The notes: generated by a model not told the origin, from the sequence alone. A stretch of 64,000 nucleotides of DNA from Natrinema salifodinae (GCF_900110455.1 NZ_FOIS01000003.1:761491-825490), one strand, 5' to 3'. Numbered from the stretch's first letter, positions 34,736-43,926 are shown. Numbers and translations are program-made.

Positions 34736-36505
34736 ATGTCATACGAATCGTTGCCGTTCGCAGCGCTCTCGCTGGCACCGCCGCTGCTCGCGATCGCGCT
34801 CGCGATGTACACGCGGCAGGTGTTAGTGTCGTTGTTCGCCGGCGTCTGGATCGGCGCGCTGCTGATCGCCGACTGGAATCCGATCGCCGCGACGGCGCTG
34901 TCGTTAGACTGGATCGTCGAAGTCGTCAGGTCGCCGTTCGATACCAAGTTCCTCATCCTGATCATGTTCATGGGCGCCGGCGCCGCGTTCATCTACAAGT
35001 CGGGTGGGATCATCGCGCTCCAGAACTGGATCGGCCATCGGGTGACCACCGCCCGCGACTCGCAGATCTTGACCTGGCTCATCGGGATCTTCATCTTCTT
35101 CGACTCGTACACGAGCACCATCGTGACCGGGAACGCGACCCGGGAGCTCTCCCAGAAGAACAACACGTCCCGCGAAATGCACGCGTACGTGCTTGACTCG
35201 ACGACCTCGCCGGTCACGACGTTCGGTCCCGTCTCGAACTGGATCGGCTATCAGGTGTCGATGATCATCGTCGGCTTCGAGGCCGCTCGGTTCACCGCCG
35301 ACGAAGTCGGCATCACCGCGTTCGGGCTCTTCTTACAGAGCATTCCGTGGAACATCTACTGCTTCCTGGCGTTTTTCATGGTCGGGTTCATTTCGATCAC
35401 GCAGCGGTTCTACGGCCCGATGCTAGACGCTGAGTGGCGCTCGCGCAAGGAGAAGAAGACCCACCGGGACGACGCGACGCCGCTCTCTGACATCACGACC
35501 GACGTCGGCGAGCCGAGTGAGAAGAATCCGACGCTGGTCAACTTCTTCGCGCCGATTCTGACGCTGCTCGTCGTCGGGATCGTCTCGATGTGGTGGCTCG
35601 GAGGCGGCCACCAGCCTGGCGTCGACGTCGCGACCGCGTTCCAGGAGACCGACGTCGCGCTCGGGCTCCTGTACGGATCGTTTGCGTTCATGGCCGTCGG
35701 GATGCTCGGTGCCGTCGGCTTCGGAACGATGGATCTCGAGGAGGCGAGCGACACCGTCATCAGCGGCTTCAAGACGATGATGATCGCGGCCGCGATCATC
35801 GTCCTCGCCTGGAGCATCGGCCACGCCGCCGAGCAGGTCGGGACCGCCGAGTACATCGTCGACGTCATGGTCAACAGCGGAATTCCCGGCTCGTTCCTGC
35901 CGCTTCTCATCTTCCTCGCGGCGATGTTCATCGCGTTCACGACGGGGACGTCCTGGGGGACCATGGCGATCCTGACGCCGCTCGCGATTCCGCTGGGCTA
36001 CGAACTGTCCGGACTGTCGATCCTGCCGGTCCTCATGGGCGTTCTGTTCGGCGGGGCGATCTGGGGCGATCACGTCTCGCCGATCAGCGATACCACCGTC
36101 ATGTCTTCAATCTTCGCCGGCTCGGACCACATCGACCACGTGACGACGCAGGCCCCGTTCGCAATGACCGCGGCCGGCGTGACGGTGCTGGCGCTGCTCC
36201 TGTACGCGGTCGGGATCACGTCGGCGGCGGTGTTGCTTCCGCTGTCGATCGTCCTCACTGCGGTCGCCGTCGTCGCGCTGAACAAGCTGGACGCTCGTCG
36301 CAAGAGCCTCCCGGAAGTCATGCCGACCGCCGACGCCATCGACAACGGTGAGATCGACGTCGATGCGGTCGAGAACGGGACCGCCACCGACGGGTCGCGG
36401 ATCAACGGCACGTACGACTACGTCGCGTCGATTCCCCTGATCGCGGTCGGCGTCGTTCTCGCGTACCTCTGTCTCGTGTTCGCGTTCGTGACGCTCGGCT
36501 TCTGA
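34736..36505 (+). CDS. NhaC-family Na+/H+ antiporter
   Basis: A 589-residue membrane protein with about twelve or more helices, similar to NhaC antiporters that extrude Na+ or exchange organic anions with Na+/H+. Family features: MFMGAGAAFIYKSGG, IFIFFDSYTSTIVTGNATRELS in the first half, and FIAFTTGTSWGTMAILTPLA then GAIWGDHVSPISDTTVMSS in the second. The conserved Asp in the FFDSYTS and GDHVSPISD segments are probable ion ligands. A long cytoplasmic loop after residue ~230 (RSRKEKKTHRDD) and a polar insertion before the last helix are haloarchaeal traits. It lies alone between the tnpB remnant and a glycosyltransferase. Confidence 0.9.
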   Translation: MSYESLPFAALSLAPPLLAIALAMYTRQVLVSLFAGVWIGALLIADWNPIAATALSLDWIVEVVRSPFDTKFLILIMFMGAGAAFIYKSGGIIALQNWIGHRVTTARDSQILTWLIGIFIFFDSYTSTIVTGNATRELSQKNNTSREMHAYVLDSTTSPVTTFGPVSNWIGYQVSMIIVGFEAARFTADEVGITAFGLFLQSIPWNIYCFLAFFMVGFISITQRFYGPMLDAEWRSRKEKKTHRDDATPLSDITTDVGEPSEKNPTLVNFFAPILTLLVVGIVSMWWLGGGHQPGVDVATAFQETDVALGLLYGSFAFMAVGMLGAVGFGTMDLEEASDTVISGFKTMMIAAAIIVLAWSIGHAAEQVGTAEYIVDVMVNSGIPGSFLPLLIFLAAMFIAFTTGTSWGTMAILTPLAIPLGYELSGLSILPVLMGVLFGGAIWGDHVSPISDTTVMSSIFAGSDHIDHVTTQAPFAMTAAGVTVLALLLYAVGITSAAVLLPLSIVLTAVAVVALNKLDARRKSLPEVMPTADAIDNGEIDVDAVENGTATDGSRINGTYDYVASIPLIAVGVVLAYLCLVFAFVTLGF

Positions 36506-36882
36506 ACGGCGTCGCGTTCCGGTCCGCTCCGTTTCGGACTCGGGTTCGCTAACTCAGGTGGATCGCCACATCGAGAATCGAGACTACGCACGATCAGCAT
36601 TCGGACCCGTCGGTGTCCATCGACGGGGCCGGCTTACTCACGTCGATGATCTGGCAGTCAAATAACTGTGATAGATCGCTCGACTTTCGGAAACCATAAC
36701 GTCGTCTACAGTTCGGTCGGGCACAAATTCAGGATCTACTACTGCTACGGGCAGACACTCTTCTCTCCGATATTCGTGATCGCACGAAGAGTATTATACT
36801 GCATATGCGAACAACTAGCATGAGATACGACCGAGAATAGGCCGGGACAGGGTCTTTCCGATCGAATCGCGATTATCGGCAA
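36506..36882. other. Intergenic region before the GT39 gene
   Basis: About 380 bases with no supported gene. AGTATTATACTGCATATG at 36788-36806 is a strong AT-rich promoter-like block for the downstream glycosyltransferase. An ATG at 36804 opens only 11 codons. Confidence 0.5.
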
Positions 36883-36930
36883 GTGAGGATACCGACTCGA
36901 GCGCGGACCGGACTTCGAACCGCCGCAGCG

Positions 36931-38673
36931 ATGCTGATCGACTCGGTCGGAACCCTCCGCCCGACCGATCGGGACCGAACCGCGATCACCGTCCTCCTCG
37001 CCGCCGGCGTGTACGTCTACTACGTCGACCTCGGCGGGTCGACGCTCCAGTCCTACGACGAAGCGATCTACGCGTCGATCGCGCGGGGGCTGATCCGCGG
37101 CGGATCATGGTTCGTCCCTCGCGTCGACTGGGCCGCCGACGGGGCCGTCGTCGCCGAGATGCTCTTCCTGCAAAAGCCCCCGGGTGCGTTCTGGCTGCAG
37201 GCGATCTCGATGCGCGTCTTCGGTGCCACCGCGTTCGGCGCCCGCTTTCCGTCGGCGACGTTCGCGATCGCGACCGGCGTGCTCGCCTACGTTTTCGGCC
37301 GGGACCTCTTCGACCGCAGGGCGGGGTTCGTGGCCGGGCTGGTCTGGCTGACGACGCCGCAGGTGTTCGCGGGGATGAACGGCGGTCGGAACGGCGGAAC
37401 CGACACCGCGCTCGTGTTCTTCGGCACCCTGTTCGTCTACCTCGTCTGGAAGGGCATCGCCGACGATCGACGATACCTCGCGTACGCGGGGTTCCCGGCG
37501 GCGGGCGCACTCCTCGTCAAGGGACTGGCGGCCGGTACCTTCCCGCTGGCGCTCCTCGCGCTCGTCCCCTTCGATCTGCTCGGGCGTCGACGGCTCCTCT
37601 CGCGAGAGGCGGCGATCGGCGCGACGGTAACGCTCGTACTGGCGTTGCCGTGGCCGATCCTCGCCTGGCTCCGCCACGGTGACCTGTTCCTCGAGGAACT
37701 CGTTTTCAAGCACGTGATCAATCGGGCGGGCGGCTCGTTCCCACCGTTCCACGAGACGACGTTCGGATTCATATCCTATCCGTACTTCCGGTACCTTCCC
37801 TCGTACTTCGATCCGTGGCTGTACTTCCTGCTCCCGGCGGTCGGCGTCGTCGCCGTCGTCGCGGTTCGCGTTCGGGTTACGGAGGGGCGCTCGCAACCGC
37901 TGCGCGATACGACGTTCCTGCTGTGGTGGGCCGCGAGCGTCTTCAGCTTCTTTTCGGTCACCGGGAACCAGGCCTGGTACATCCTGCCGCTGTACGTGCC
38001 GGCGGGGCTGCTGGCCGGTCGCCTGGTCTCGCTGGTCGCGTCGCCCCGATCGATCGACCGCTCCCTCGCGGTCGGCGGCGTCGTCACGGGCTGTGTCCTC
38101 ACGCTGGTCTTTACGTTTCGACTCGACGTGACCTCACTCGTCCGGTACCGACTGCAGGACCACGTTCCCGGCGGCGTCGCGTTCGCGCTCGTCCTCGTCG
38201 TCGCTGCGATCGCGGTTATCGCCGAGCGTCCGCTCGACTCGACGCTGCGGCGGCGGTGGCGCGACGTCGACGTCTCGCGGCTTCGGACCGTCGCGTTCGT
38301 AGCCCTTGCGCTCCTTCTGGTGTCTACAACCGCCGCACCGGTCGAAATGGGCGGCTCGGCGTTGGACGAGCAACAGGAAGCCGCGGGGACGCTGATCGAC
38401 CACCAGACGCCCCCGGACGCGACGATCTTCGTCGTCCCCGAATCCACGCGGGCTGGTGGGTTTCACTCGCTGGTGTTCTACTCTAACCGGTCGATCGAGC
38501 CGGTCGAGGAGACGCGGGCCGAATCGAACGATCGAATCAGGTATCTGTTCGTCCACCAGGAAGCGGCAGCCGACCTCGATCGGGAGCGCCGCGTCGTCGC
38601 CACACTCCACGACGAGGACGAGACGTACTACGTACTCGAGTTGGGGCCGCCCGACGGCAGATGGTTGGAGTAA
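36931..38673 (+). CDS. GT39/ArnT-like membrane glycosyltransferase
   Basis: A 580-residue GT-C fold glycosyltransferase with about eleven transmembrane helices. It uses a lipid-linked (dolichol/polyprenol phosphate) sugar donor to glycosylate proteins or lipids outside the membrane. The catalytic acidic loop is SYDEAIYASIARG shortly after the first helix, followed by the LQKPPGAFWLQAIS motif typical of the PMT/ArnT group. A GTG at 36883 would add 16 residues, but that segment uses codons poorly (low GC at third positions) and was not chosen. The last few codons (DGRWLE then stop) run into a truncated IS6 element, so the natural C-terminus may have been replaced. Confidence 0.85.
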   Translation: MLIDSVGTLRPTDRDRTAITVLLAAGVYVYYVDLGGSTLQSYDEAIYASIARGLIRGGSWFVPRVDWAADGAVVAEMLFLQKPPGAFWLQAISMRVFGATAFGARFPSATFAIATGVLAYVFGRDLFDRRAGFVAGLVWLTTPQVFAGMNGGRNGGTDTALVFFGTLFVYLVWKGIADDRRYLAYAGFPAAGALLVKGLAAGTFPLALLALVPFDLLGRRRLLSREAAIGATVTLVLALPWPILAWLRHGDLFLEELVFKHVINRAGGSFPPFHETTFGFISYPYFRYLPSYFDPWLYFLLPAVGVVAVVAVRVRVTEGRSQPLRDTTFLLWWAASVFSFFSVTGNQAWYILPLYVPAGLLAGRLVSLVASPRSIDRSLAVGGVVTGCVLTLVFTFRLDVTSLVRYRLQDHVPGGVAFALVLVVAAIAVIAERPLDSTLRRRWRDVDVSRLRTVAFVALALLLVSTTAAPVEMGGSALDEQQEAAGTLIDHQTPPDATIFVVPESTRAGGFHSLVFYSNRSIEPVEETRAESNDRIRYLFVHQEAAADLDRERRVVATLHDEDETYYVLELGPPDGRWLE

Positions 38674-39394
38674 TGCACGAACAGTTCAAGCCCCCTTGGA
38701 CGCTCGCCGACTGCCCACCCATGAATTATGGAAGCGGTCGATTCGCATTTTGTGGGTGTGAAACCGCTTTTCGATGAGGTTTCGGTTGGTATAGTTGACC
38801 CGACCGTTCAGTCCTACCCGAGAGAGGGAAGTCAGATAGCCGAACTGATCAACGAGAAACTCAGCCTCGGAGAGATCGTGTCTCTCACAGATTTTCTGCA
38901 GAAACGCAGACGACGGATCAGTAACATGCCGACTAAATAATAAAACGTCGAGAATCAACTTTGTCTCGAATTATATTGTATCATGCAGACAAGACCACTC
39001 GCCATTGATCTTGACAGCAGTGTCGTCGACAGCGACCCGCGACGGCGTCGCCGTCCTCAGAACGCGAAGCGTTCTGATGGGCCGCACGAGAGCTTCGCTC
39101 TCGTGGACGTCGGCGGGTCGCGTCCGCTGCCAGCCAGCCGATGAACCCAATTCCAAACTGCTCCATGAGAGCGTTCAACGCCTAATTCAGCGAGAATCGT
39201 TGTTGTCTCCCGAAGTGAACAACCGGTCTGATGGAGGTGGACGGCGAACGCCCTGACGGGTGTCGCCGTCCGCTCGTTCTTCCAAGACTCTTCTAAATCC
39301 TCCGTATAGCCCCCGCTGAGCAGGTCTGCGAGCATCAATCCAATCCAACTTCACGACCTGCTCACTTCTCAAACTGGCTTAACTAGACAGTGCC
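38660..39394 (-). mobile_element. Truncated IS6-family insertion sequence
   Basis: A remnant with a haloarchaeal IS6-type end, read on the minus strand as GGCACTGTCTAGTTAAGCC (39394 down to 39376), followed by a broken transposase. The other terminal repeat is missing; the element stops near 38660 where the GT39 gene ends. Confidence 0.72.
38665..39338 (-). pseudogene. Broken IS6-family transposase
   Basis: Fragments of a DDE transposase in several frames. An N-terminal part has an HTH-like segment (VHLHQTGCSLRETTTILAEL, then HGAVWNWVHRLA). A short piece with the first catalytic Asp follows (SRVAVDDTAVKINGEW). Then comes a C-terminal part (LILDVLLFSRHVTDPSSAF, FLVDQFGYL with the second Asp, NRNLIEKRFHT with the Glu, RFHNSWVGSRRA). 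The parts are separated by frameshifts and a stop near 38971, and between the first two lies extra GC-rich sequence. The C-terminus (LELFVHYSNH) is cut off at the GT39 gene. It is not functional. Confidence 0.82.
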
Positions 39395-39654
39395 GATCGT
39401 CCTATTGTGACGGCTGTATTATTGGTCTGGATATTAGCCATATTTTAGATAGGGAGGAACTGCGTCTGGTTTGAGAAGCCGCACAGTGCAGGAATCTATC
39501 GAAGTTGCGGGATCCGAACCGCCTCGGGCCGGGCGCTACTTCGCCTGCGAGAAGTTATCGATGGTGGCCGCACGGAACGCCGACTCGACGTTGACGTGAC
39601 GATCGAGCGCATCGGTGACTGAGGAAACCGGTCGAGCGGCTCTCCATACCCGGA
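39395..39654. other. AT-rich spacer beside the IS6 remnant
   Basis: No gene is supported. The stretch contains TGGATATTAGCCATATTTTAGATAGGG, unlike the core genome in composition, and separates the IS6 end from gldA. Confidence 0.5.
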
Positions 39655-40767
39655 CTACGACAGCCGTTCGGAACCGAGTTCGTCGGCCGCGATCATCGCG
39701 TCGCGGACCTCGTCACTGCTGACGTCGAACGCGTTGTGAATCGTCTCCTCGTCGGCGACCGTCGCCTGCGCGACCCGGTCGAGATCGTCGTGCGAGGGGT
39801 CCTCGACGCCGAGCCCGGCGAGCGTCACGGGAAGACCGACGTCTACCGAGAAGTCGATCACGTCCGCGATGAAGGCGTTGCTTCGCCCCTCGAGGACGAG
39901 TTGCGTGAGCGTCCCGAAGTTCACCTTCTCGCCGTGGGTCGCGTGGTGAGTCTCCTCGAGTTGCGTAAGCCCGTTGTGGATCGAGTGTGCGGCCGCGAGG
40001 CCGCCGTTTTCGAACCCGAGTCCGCTCAGAAGGGTGTTCGCCTCGGTGACCGCTTCGACGCTCTCGGTGACGATGCCGTTTTCGACGGCCCGTATCGACG
40101 ACACGCCGTGATCCCGCAAGAGGTCGTAGCAGAGACTCGAGAGCGAGTGTGCGGCATAGGTGGGGTCCTCGTCGAAGAAGTTCTCGCCGTCGGTTCTGTG
40201 AACCGCGTCGGCCTCGAACCACGTCGCCATCGCGTCGCCGATCCCCGACGCAAAGAACCGAACGGGAGCGCCGGCGATAATCGACGTGTCGACGAGAACC
40301 AGGTCCGGATGCGATTCGTAGAACCGGTACCGCTCGAATTCGCCGTCATCGGAGTAGATCACGGAAAGGCTCGATGTCGGCGAATCGGTCGAGGCGATCG
40401 TCGGCATCGAAACCATCGCCCCACCCACGTTCTCTCGGACGGCTTTCGCCGTATCGAGCGCTTTCCCGCCGCCAGCACCGACGATCACGTCCGCATCGAC
40501 CTCCCGGGCGACCGCCGTTATCCGATCGATCTCCGTCTCGGACGATTCCCCGCCGAACTCCTCGAGCGTCGCGTCGACGTCGCTCCCCTCGAGGCTCGCT
40601 TCGGCCTGGTCGCCGACGATTTCGAGGACGTCCGAATCGCCGAGCACCAGCGCCGTCTCCGCGATCGGCGCGACTCGGTCGCCGAGCTGGCTCAGTGCGT
40701 CGCGTCCTTGCACGTACTCCATCGGGGATTTGAACGATCGAATCACGGTTTCTCCTTTCCCTGCCAA
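39655..40767 (-). CDS. gldA: Glycerol dehydrogenase
   Basis: NAD-dependent oxidation of glycerol to dihydroxyacetone. The 370-residue protein closely follows the bacterial GldA pattern: GAGGGKALDTAKAV (97-110), PTIASTDSPTSSLSVIYSD (122-140), GIGDAMATWFEA, GFENGGLAAAHSIHNGL and HATHGEKVNFGTLTQLV. The zinc ligands are expected at Asp178, His261 and His278, with the same spacing (83 and 17) as in Escherichia coli GldA. This is not the archaeal sn-glycerol-1-phosphate dehydrogenase. No dihydroxyacetone kinase or glycerol kinase gene is in the window. It lies in the disturbed region next to IS6, so transfer is possible. Confidence 0.92.
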   Translation of the reverse strand: MAGKGETVIRSFKSPMEYVQGRDALSQLGDRVAPIAETALVLGDSDVLEIVGDQAEASLEGSDVDATLEEFGGESSETEIDRITAVAREVDADVIVGAGGGKALDTAKAVRENVGGAMVSMPTIASTDSPTSSLSVIYSDDGEFERYRFYESHPDLVLVDTSIIAGAPVRFFASGIGDAMATWFEADAVHRTDGENFFDEDPTYAAHSLSSLCYDLLRDHGVSSIRAVENGIVTESVEAVTEANTLLSGLGFENGGLAAAHSIHNGLTQLEETHHATHGEKVNFGTLTQLVLEGRSNAFIADVIDFSVDVGLPVTLAGLGVEDPSHDDLDRVAQATVADEETIHNAFDVSSDEVRDAMIAADELGSERLS

Positions 40768-41180
40768 GAGGAAAAGCGCCTGCTTGCAGAGTACACCCCG
40801 GTTCGACGCTCTTGATCCCAGTACACTCAGTTTTCAGTGCGGCCAATTTGAAAGTTTAAGGAGCTAATTTTCCCTGTTACTGGTTGGTCTATGAACTCAG
40901 AGTGGATGTCGAAGGGGCTGAGCTAGTAGCGGCCGCTCACCATTCACGCCAGAATTTGTTGCAGCTACCTGGCTTATATACCGACAGAGAGCAAGCTATA
41001 GTACGTGTTAACCGATGGCCTCGGCACTCAGAAAACACGAAACTAAGGTTAGTTGTTACGTTCCTGACTATCGGTCACGACCGTGGCCGATCGCCATAGG
41101 TATGACTGATTGAGTTGTCTCTATGATATCGGGTTGCAGAGGCCGGAGGAATTGAGGGGAGTCGATACGCCGCGGCGCCG
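40768..41180. other. Intergenic region carrying a repeated 14-base box
   Basis: About 410 bases between gldA and the chlorite dismutase gene. It contains GGCCTCGGCACTCA at 41017-41030, the same box found at 42732 and 53102. A GTTTAAGGAGC block near 40854 may belong to a promoter. A 71-codon frame here is not supported. Confidence 0.5.
41017..41030 (+). repeat. Copy 1 of the GGCCTCGGCAYTCA box
   Basis: GGCCTCGGCACTCA. The same 14 bases recur at 42732-42745 (one mismatch) and 53102-53115 (exact), all in the same orientation. Confidence 0.6.
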
Positions 41181-41921
41181 TTACGTCTCCTCCACCGGGT
41201 GGCCGATCAGTCGTTCGACCGCCGTAATCGGTTCGCGGATACGGCCGACCAGCGTCGGGTCGCCGTACCGAACGTACTGATACTCGGGAATCGACTGCAG
41301 TTCGCGAAAGAGCTCCGTGAACGAGACGAGATCGTCCGTCTCGAAGTAGGTGATGAAATCCGCGTCGTCCACGCCGCTGGCGTGGTAGAGCTGGCGCCGA
41401 ACGCGGTCGAGGTACTCGAGCGTCGGCTCGACGTGATCGCGCATCAGTTCGAGCCGGTCCTCGTCCGACAGCGTCCACCAGTCGGCGGTCTTCCGGGCCG
41501 GAATGACGATCGCGTACTGCGGCGGTTCTGGACCGTCGTACGTCGCCGCCTCCAGTTTCGCCTCGAGGTCGGGCGCGTCCGGCGTGTACACGGGCTCTCG
41601 GACGATTCCGATGAAGCAAAACGTTCGCCGGGAGTGCGCGCCGAGCGCCGTCCGGCGAAACGTCCGCAGAAACGCCTGCGCGGTCGCCAGTTCGCGAGCG
41701 TGGACCCGCAGCAGGTAGTCGGTCCCGCTCGTCAGTCCCTCGGTCACGTAGGCGTCTACGAGAACTCGATCCTCGTAGTCGGCGAGGAGATCCGCGATCT
41801 CATCCGAAACCTTCGTCGGTGATTCCGCCCGCCCGCTCCTCCACGTCGGGTCGAGCGCGAACGCGGCGAACACGCCGAACACGCCCGTTTCCTCGAGCAT
41901 CGGTGCACCGTGACTGGACAT
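41181..41921 (-). CDS. cld: Chlorite dismutase family hemoprotein, canonical catalytic residues
   Basis: A 246-residue stand-alone Cld-fold protein. It resembles respiratory chlorite dismutases (ClO2- to Cl- + O2) rather than the longer haloarchaeal Cld-monooxygenase fusion. Matching blocks: YVTEGLTSGTDYLLRVHA, YAIVIPARKTADWWTLSDE, LMRDHVEPTLEYLDRVRRQL, and LYHASGVDDADFITYFETDDL. The proximal heme ligand aligns with His163 and the distal Arg with Arg176, keeping the 13-residue spacing of characterised enzymes. There is no secretion signal, so it would act in the cytoplasm. The ATG at 41921 is preferred to one nine codons upstream. No chlorate or perchlorate reductase genes are in the window. 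Confidence 0.85.
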   Translation of the reverse strand: MSSHGAPMLEETGVFGVFAAFALDPTWRSGRAESPTKVSDEIADLLADYEDRVLVDAYVTEGLTSGTDYLLRVHARELATAQAFLRTFRRTALGAHSRRTFCFIGIVREPVYTPDAPDLEAKLEAATYDGPEPPQYAIVIPARKTADWWTLSDEDRLELMRDHVEPTLEYLDRVRRQLYHASGVDDADFITYFETDDLVSFTELFRELQSIPEYQYVRYGDPTLVGRIREPITAVERLIGHPVEET

Positions 41922-42098
41922 GATTCGTGTCACGACGGCGACGGACAAACCGTTGGTGGAGGTCCTCGGGTCGGTCCGATCGGCCTCCCTCGAGGGGACA
42001 GATTTCCCTGTATTGGCAGGGTTACAGGACGATAATGGCTTCAGAAGTCCTCGTCGAACTGCGCTCCGTCAGCGACCGAAATCAGCGACGTCGATGTG

Positions 42099-42382
42099 TA
42101 TGATCTGGGATTGTCTCAGGCAATGCAACGATATATCGATCTGGGACATGTTGAAGTAGATGACGAAGACGAACCACACGAAATCCGCCAGACGGAGAAG
42201 GGCGAGCGGTATATGAGCGGATACGAGCGAACCAAGCTGCGACTTGACGAAACTTTCCGACAAACAAAGGAGCGGATAGCAGAGACTGTCAAAAAGCACG
42301 GCGACAAGAGCGCAATGGGATGGTCCAAGAGGAGAGCATCCAGGAAGCGAAGGAGAATCCGTTCCGGAAGGACCTGAAGTAG
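42099..42382 (+). pseudogene. 5'-truncated, frameshifted copy of the YwgA/Panacea-like gene
   Basis: This stretch aligns base by base with 51342-51626, the second half of the YwgA/Panacea-like gene, including SQAMQRYIDLGHVEVD and HEIRQTEKGERYMSGYER. The first 160 bases of the gene are absent and one base is lost in GCGCAA-TGGGATGG (versus GCGCAAACGAGATGG on the right), so translation drifts to a basic nonsense tail. The shared TAG stop context GACCTGAAGTAG remains at 42371-42382. It is the left arm of the island repeat. Confidence 0.85.
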
Positions 42383-42401
42383 TTTAGCTCTATCCAGCCA
42401 T

Positions 42402-42475
42402 ATGCGTTCATCGCTCAGAAAGACGACTGAACTGTGATCCCCGAAGAAGTGAGCGGTGGAGAAGATCGGATCGGA
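42402..42475 (+). pseudogene. Stub of the CoiA-like nuclease gene
   Basis: ATGCGTTCATCGCTC here corresponds to ATGCCGTTCATCGCTC at 51646, with one base lost after the start codon, and similarity continues for about 70 bases (ATCCCCGAAGAAGTGAGCG versus ATCCCAGAGGAGGTGGGTG). It then jumps to sequence that matches the region downstream of the intact gene (52825 onward). About 1.1 kb of the gene is deleted. Confidence 0.75.
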
Positions 42476-42731
42476 TTCCCGGTCGTATTTTTGTGCTGGG
42501 TGTGCGAGTGATTGTCACATAGAAGCGATCATTAATCAGATCATGAGTTGCAAGCGTGACTGCCGGCGAACGAATATGGCCTTGGGTGGCCGAGGCCACG
42601 GAACTGATATCAGCTATAGCACGGAAATGCTACAATCAAATAAAATACCGGGCCCAATGTCCGATATTTTCCAGTTAAACAGTTATATCTCAAGAAGAAT
42701 ATTGATTTTACGCAAATCGGAGTTGTAATGG

Positions 42732-42745
42732 GGCCTCGGCATTCA
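42732..42745 (+). repeat. Copy 2 of the GGCCTCGGCAYTCA box
   Basis: GGCCTCGGCATTCA, about 250 bases after the last part of the left repeat arm; copy 3 lies about 275 bases after the same point of the right arm. Confidence 0.6.
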
Positions 42746-42883
42746 TACCGCGCGAAATTAACATTAGATGACACATTCATGGTAGATCGGCATAGGGGTA
42801 GTTGATCACCACGCCTGTAGTGGATCACCGATACGATGGTCACTCGCATGACTGATACAAGGTCTAGCCACGCTAGATAGCGT

Positions 42884-43393
42884 ATGATGACCGATCGACC
42901 GCAATGGGAAGAATCGATGGGATTGGCAGAGGGATCGACACAGATCACGCTCACGTGTAGCAAGAAGGAGCGTGAGATGTGGAGTAAAGAGGCTGCCAAG
43001 GAGGGGTTCAGCAGCCGTTCCAAATATCTCTACATCCTGATCCAGGAAGCTCGGGCGTACCGGCAACACGGCGTGTTCGCCGATCGGAGCAGTGAGGAAC
43101 GCATCGAGGAGTTAGAGGCGCAGGTCGAAGCGATGAAACGGAGACTTGAGAACGAGCAGGGGAAGCCGCGTTTCCGCAAGGAATTGAGCGACCCAGAGTA
43201 CATCGAGTTGTTCCTGGAAGAGACGTATAAGACGTTACCCGAGATTTTGCAGGAGGTCGTGGAGTGTGGTGTATTAGATAACCGAGTACGGAAAGAGATC
43301 GAGAGCGGATTGTATGTTATGGCCGGTAAGGACCAGGTTGAGTACGAACCCGGCTGGGGCTGGAAGCTGACCACTGAGAATACGGAAGACTAG
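42884..43393 (+). CDS. Island protein with RHH-like N-terminus and coiled coil
   Basis: A 169-residue protein of the island. Residues 18-55 (TQITLTCSKKEREMWSKEAA, then SSRSKYLYILIQEARAY) resemble a ribbon-helix-helix DNA-binding unit. A short coiled coil (70-95) and a helical C-terminal part ending in WGWKLTTENTED follow. Such proteins are frequent on haloarchaeal plasmids and proviruses as regulators. A hairpin-capable CCAC-N7-GTGG at about 42809-42823, 60 bases upstream, might be its operator. Composition is more AT-rich than the core genes. Its stop overlaps the convergent stop of the next gene. The ATG two positions downstream (42887) is an equal start. Confidence 0.75.
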   Translation: MMTDRPQWEESMGLAEGSTQITLTCSKKEREMWSKEAAKEGFSSRSKYLYILIQEARAYRQHGVFADRSSEERIEELEAQVEAMKRRLENEQGKPRFRKELSDPEYIELFLEETYKTLPEILQEVVECGVLDNRVRKEIESGLYVMAGKDQVEYEPGWGWKLTTENTED

Positions 43394-43926
43394 CGTTCAG
43401 GGAGCTGGTCTTTGTGGACGAAAACTGGATCTTTCTCCTCCTCCGCTTTACGGAGTGTCTTGAGCAGTGAAACCGCGTCAACGAACTCGTCCGGCAGTGT
43501 AAATGGATCTTCATCGTTATCTGCTCTGGTTTCACAGCTCACGAGGAAACCTCTGAGTCGGAAGGTAACGCTGGCGGGCAGGAAAATCACGTCGTGTTCT
43601 CCAGAGTGGGTTTCCTGCCACGCTGCGATGAGATTCTCTGCACGGGATCGTGTTTCCTTGATACTCTCCTCCAATGTTTCGTCACCGGGCGTCGTCTCTT
43701 CCCAGGTGTCTTTGAGAGCATCTTTGACGAGATCTGCGCCAGGACCGTCGAGATGCGGTGTTTCCCGTTCAGCGTCGATTACGGATTGAAATGCTTTGAG
43801 CTGTGACTGACGGACTGACACGGGATATGCAACAGCGTATTCGTCTTCCGGGAGGTCGATCGTTGGTTCTGAATCCGGTTCTTCTGGCGGCGTAGGCGTT
43901 CCGAGGATTGATTGGAGGAAACCCAT
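43390..43926 (-). CDS. Island hypothetical protein
   Basis: A 178-residue acidic protein. It starts GFLQSILGTPTPPEEPDSEP (a flexible, Pro-rich N-terminus) and continues with a mostly helical domain (RQSQLKAFQSVIDAERETPH, then ESIKETRSRAENLIAAWQET) and a strand-rich middle (HDVIFLPASVTFRLRGFLV). No motif identifies it. The frame is open upstream to 44244, but the ATG at 43926 begins the acidic, haloarchaeal-type sequence. It is the only leftward gene in the island and ends tail to tail with the RHH-like gene. Confidence 0.7.
   Translation of the reverse strand: MGFLQSILGTPTPPEEPDSEPTIDLPEDEYAVAYPVSVRQSQLKAFQSVIDAERETPHLDGPGADLVKDALKDTWEETTPGDETLEESIKETRSRAENLIAAWQETHSGEHDVIFLPASVTFRLRGFLVSCETRADNDEDPFTLPDEFVDAVSLLKTLRKAEEEKDPVFVHKDQLPER

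Larger units (their letters stand above)
42099..42560 (+). repeat. Left arm of the island direct repeat
   Basis: Collinear with 51342-52905: YwgA-like 3' part, CoiA-like start, then TCCCGGTCGTATTTTTGTG (compare TCCCGGTAGTATTTTTGTG at 52824) and ATTAATCAGATCATGA (compare AGTAATCAGACAATGA). The arm is shorter because of the internal deletion. Confidence 0.75.

Noticed and set aside
39655-40767. sn-glycerol-1-phosphate dehydrogenase for archaeal lipids
   Set aside because: Motifs and zinc-ligand spacing follow bacterial-type glycerol dehydrogenase GldA (GAGGGKALDTAKAV, HATHGEKV).
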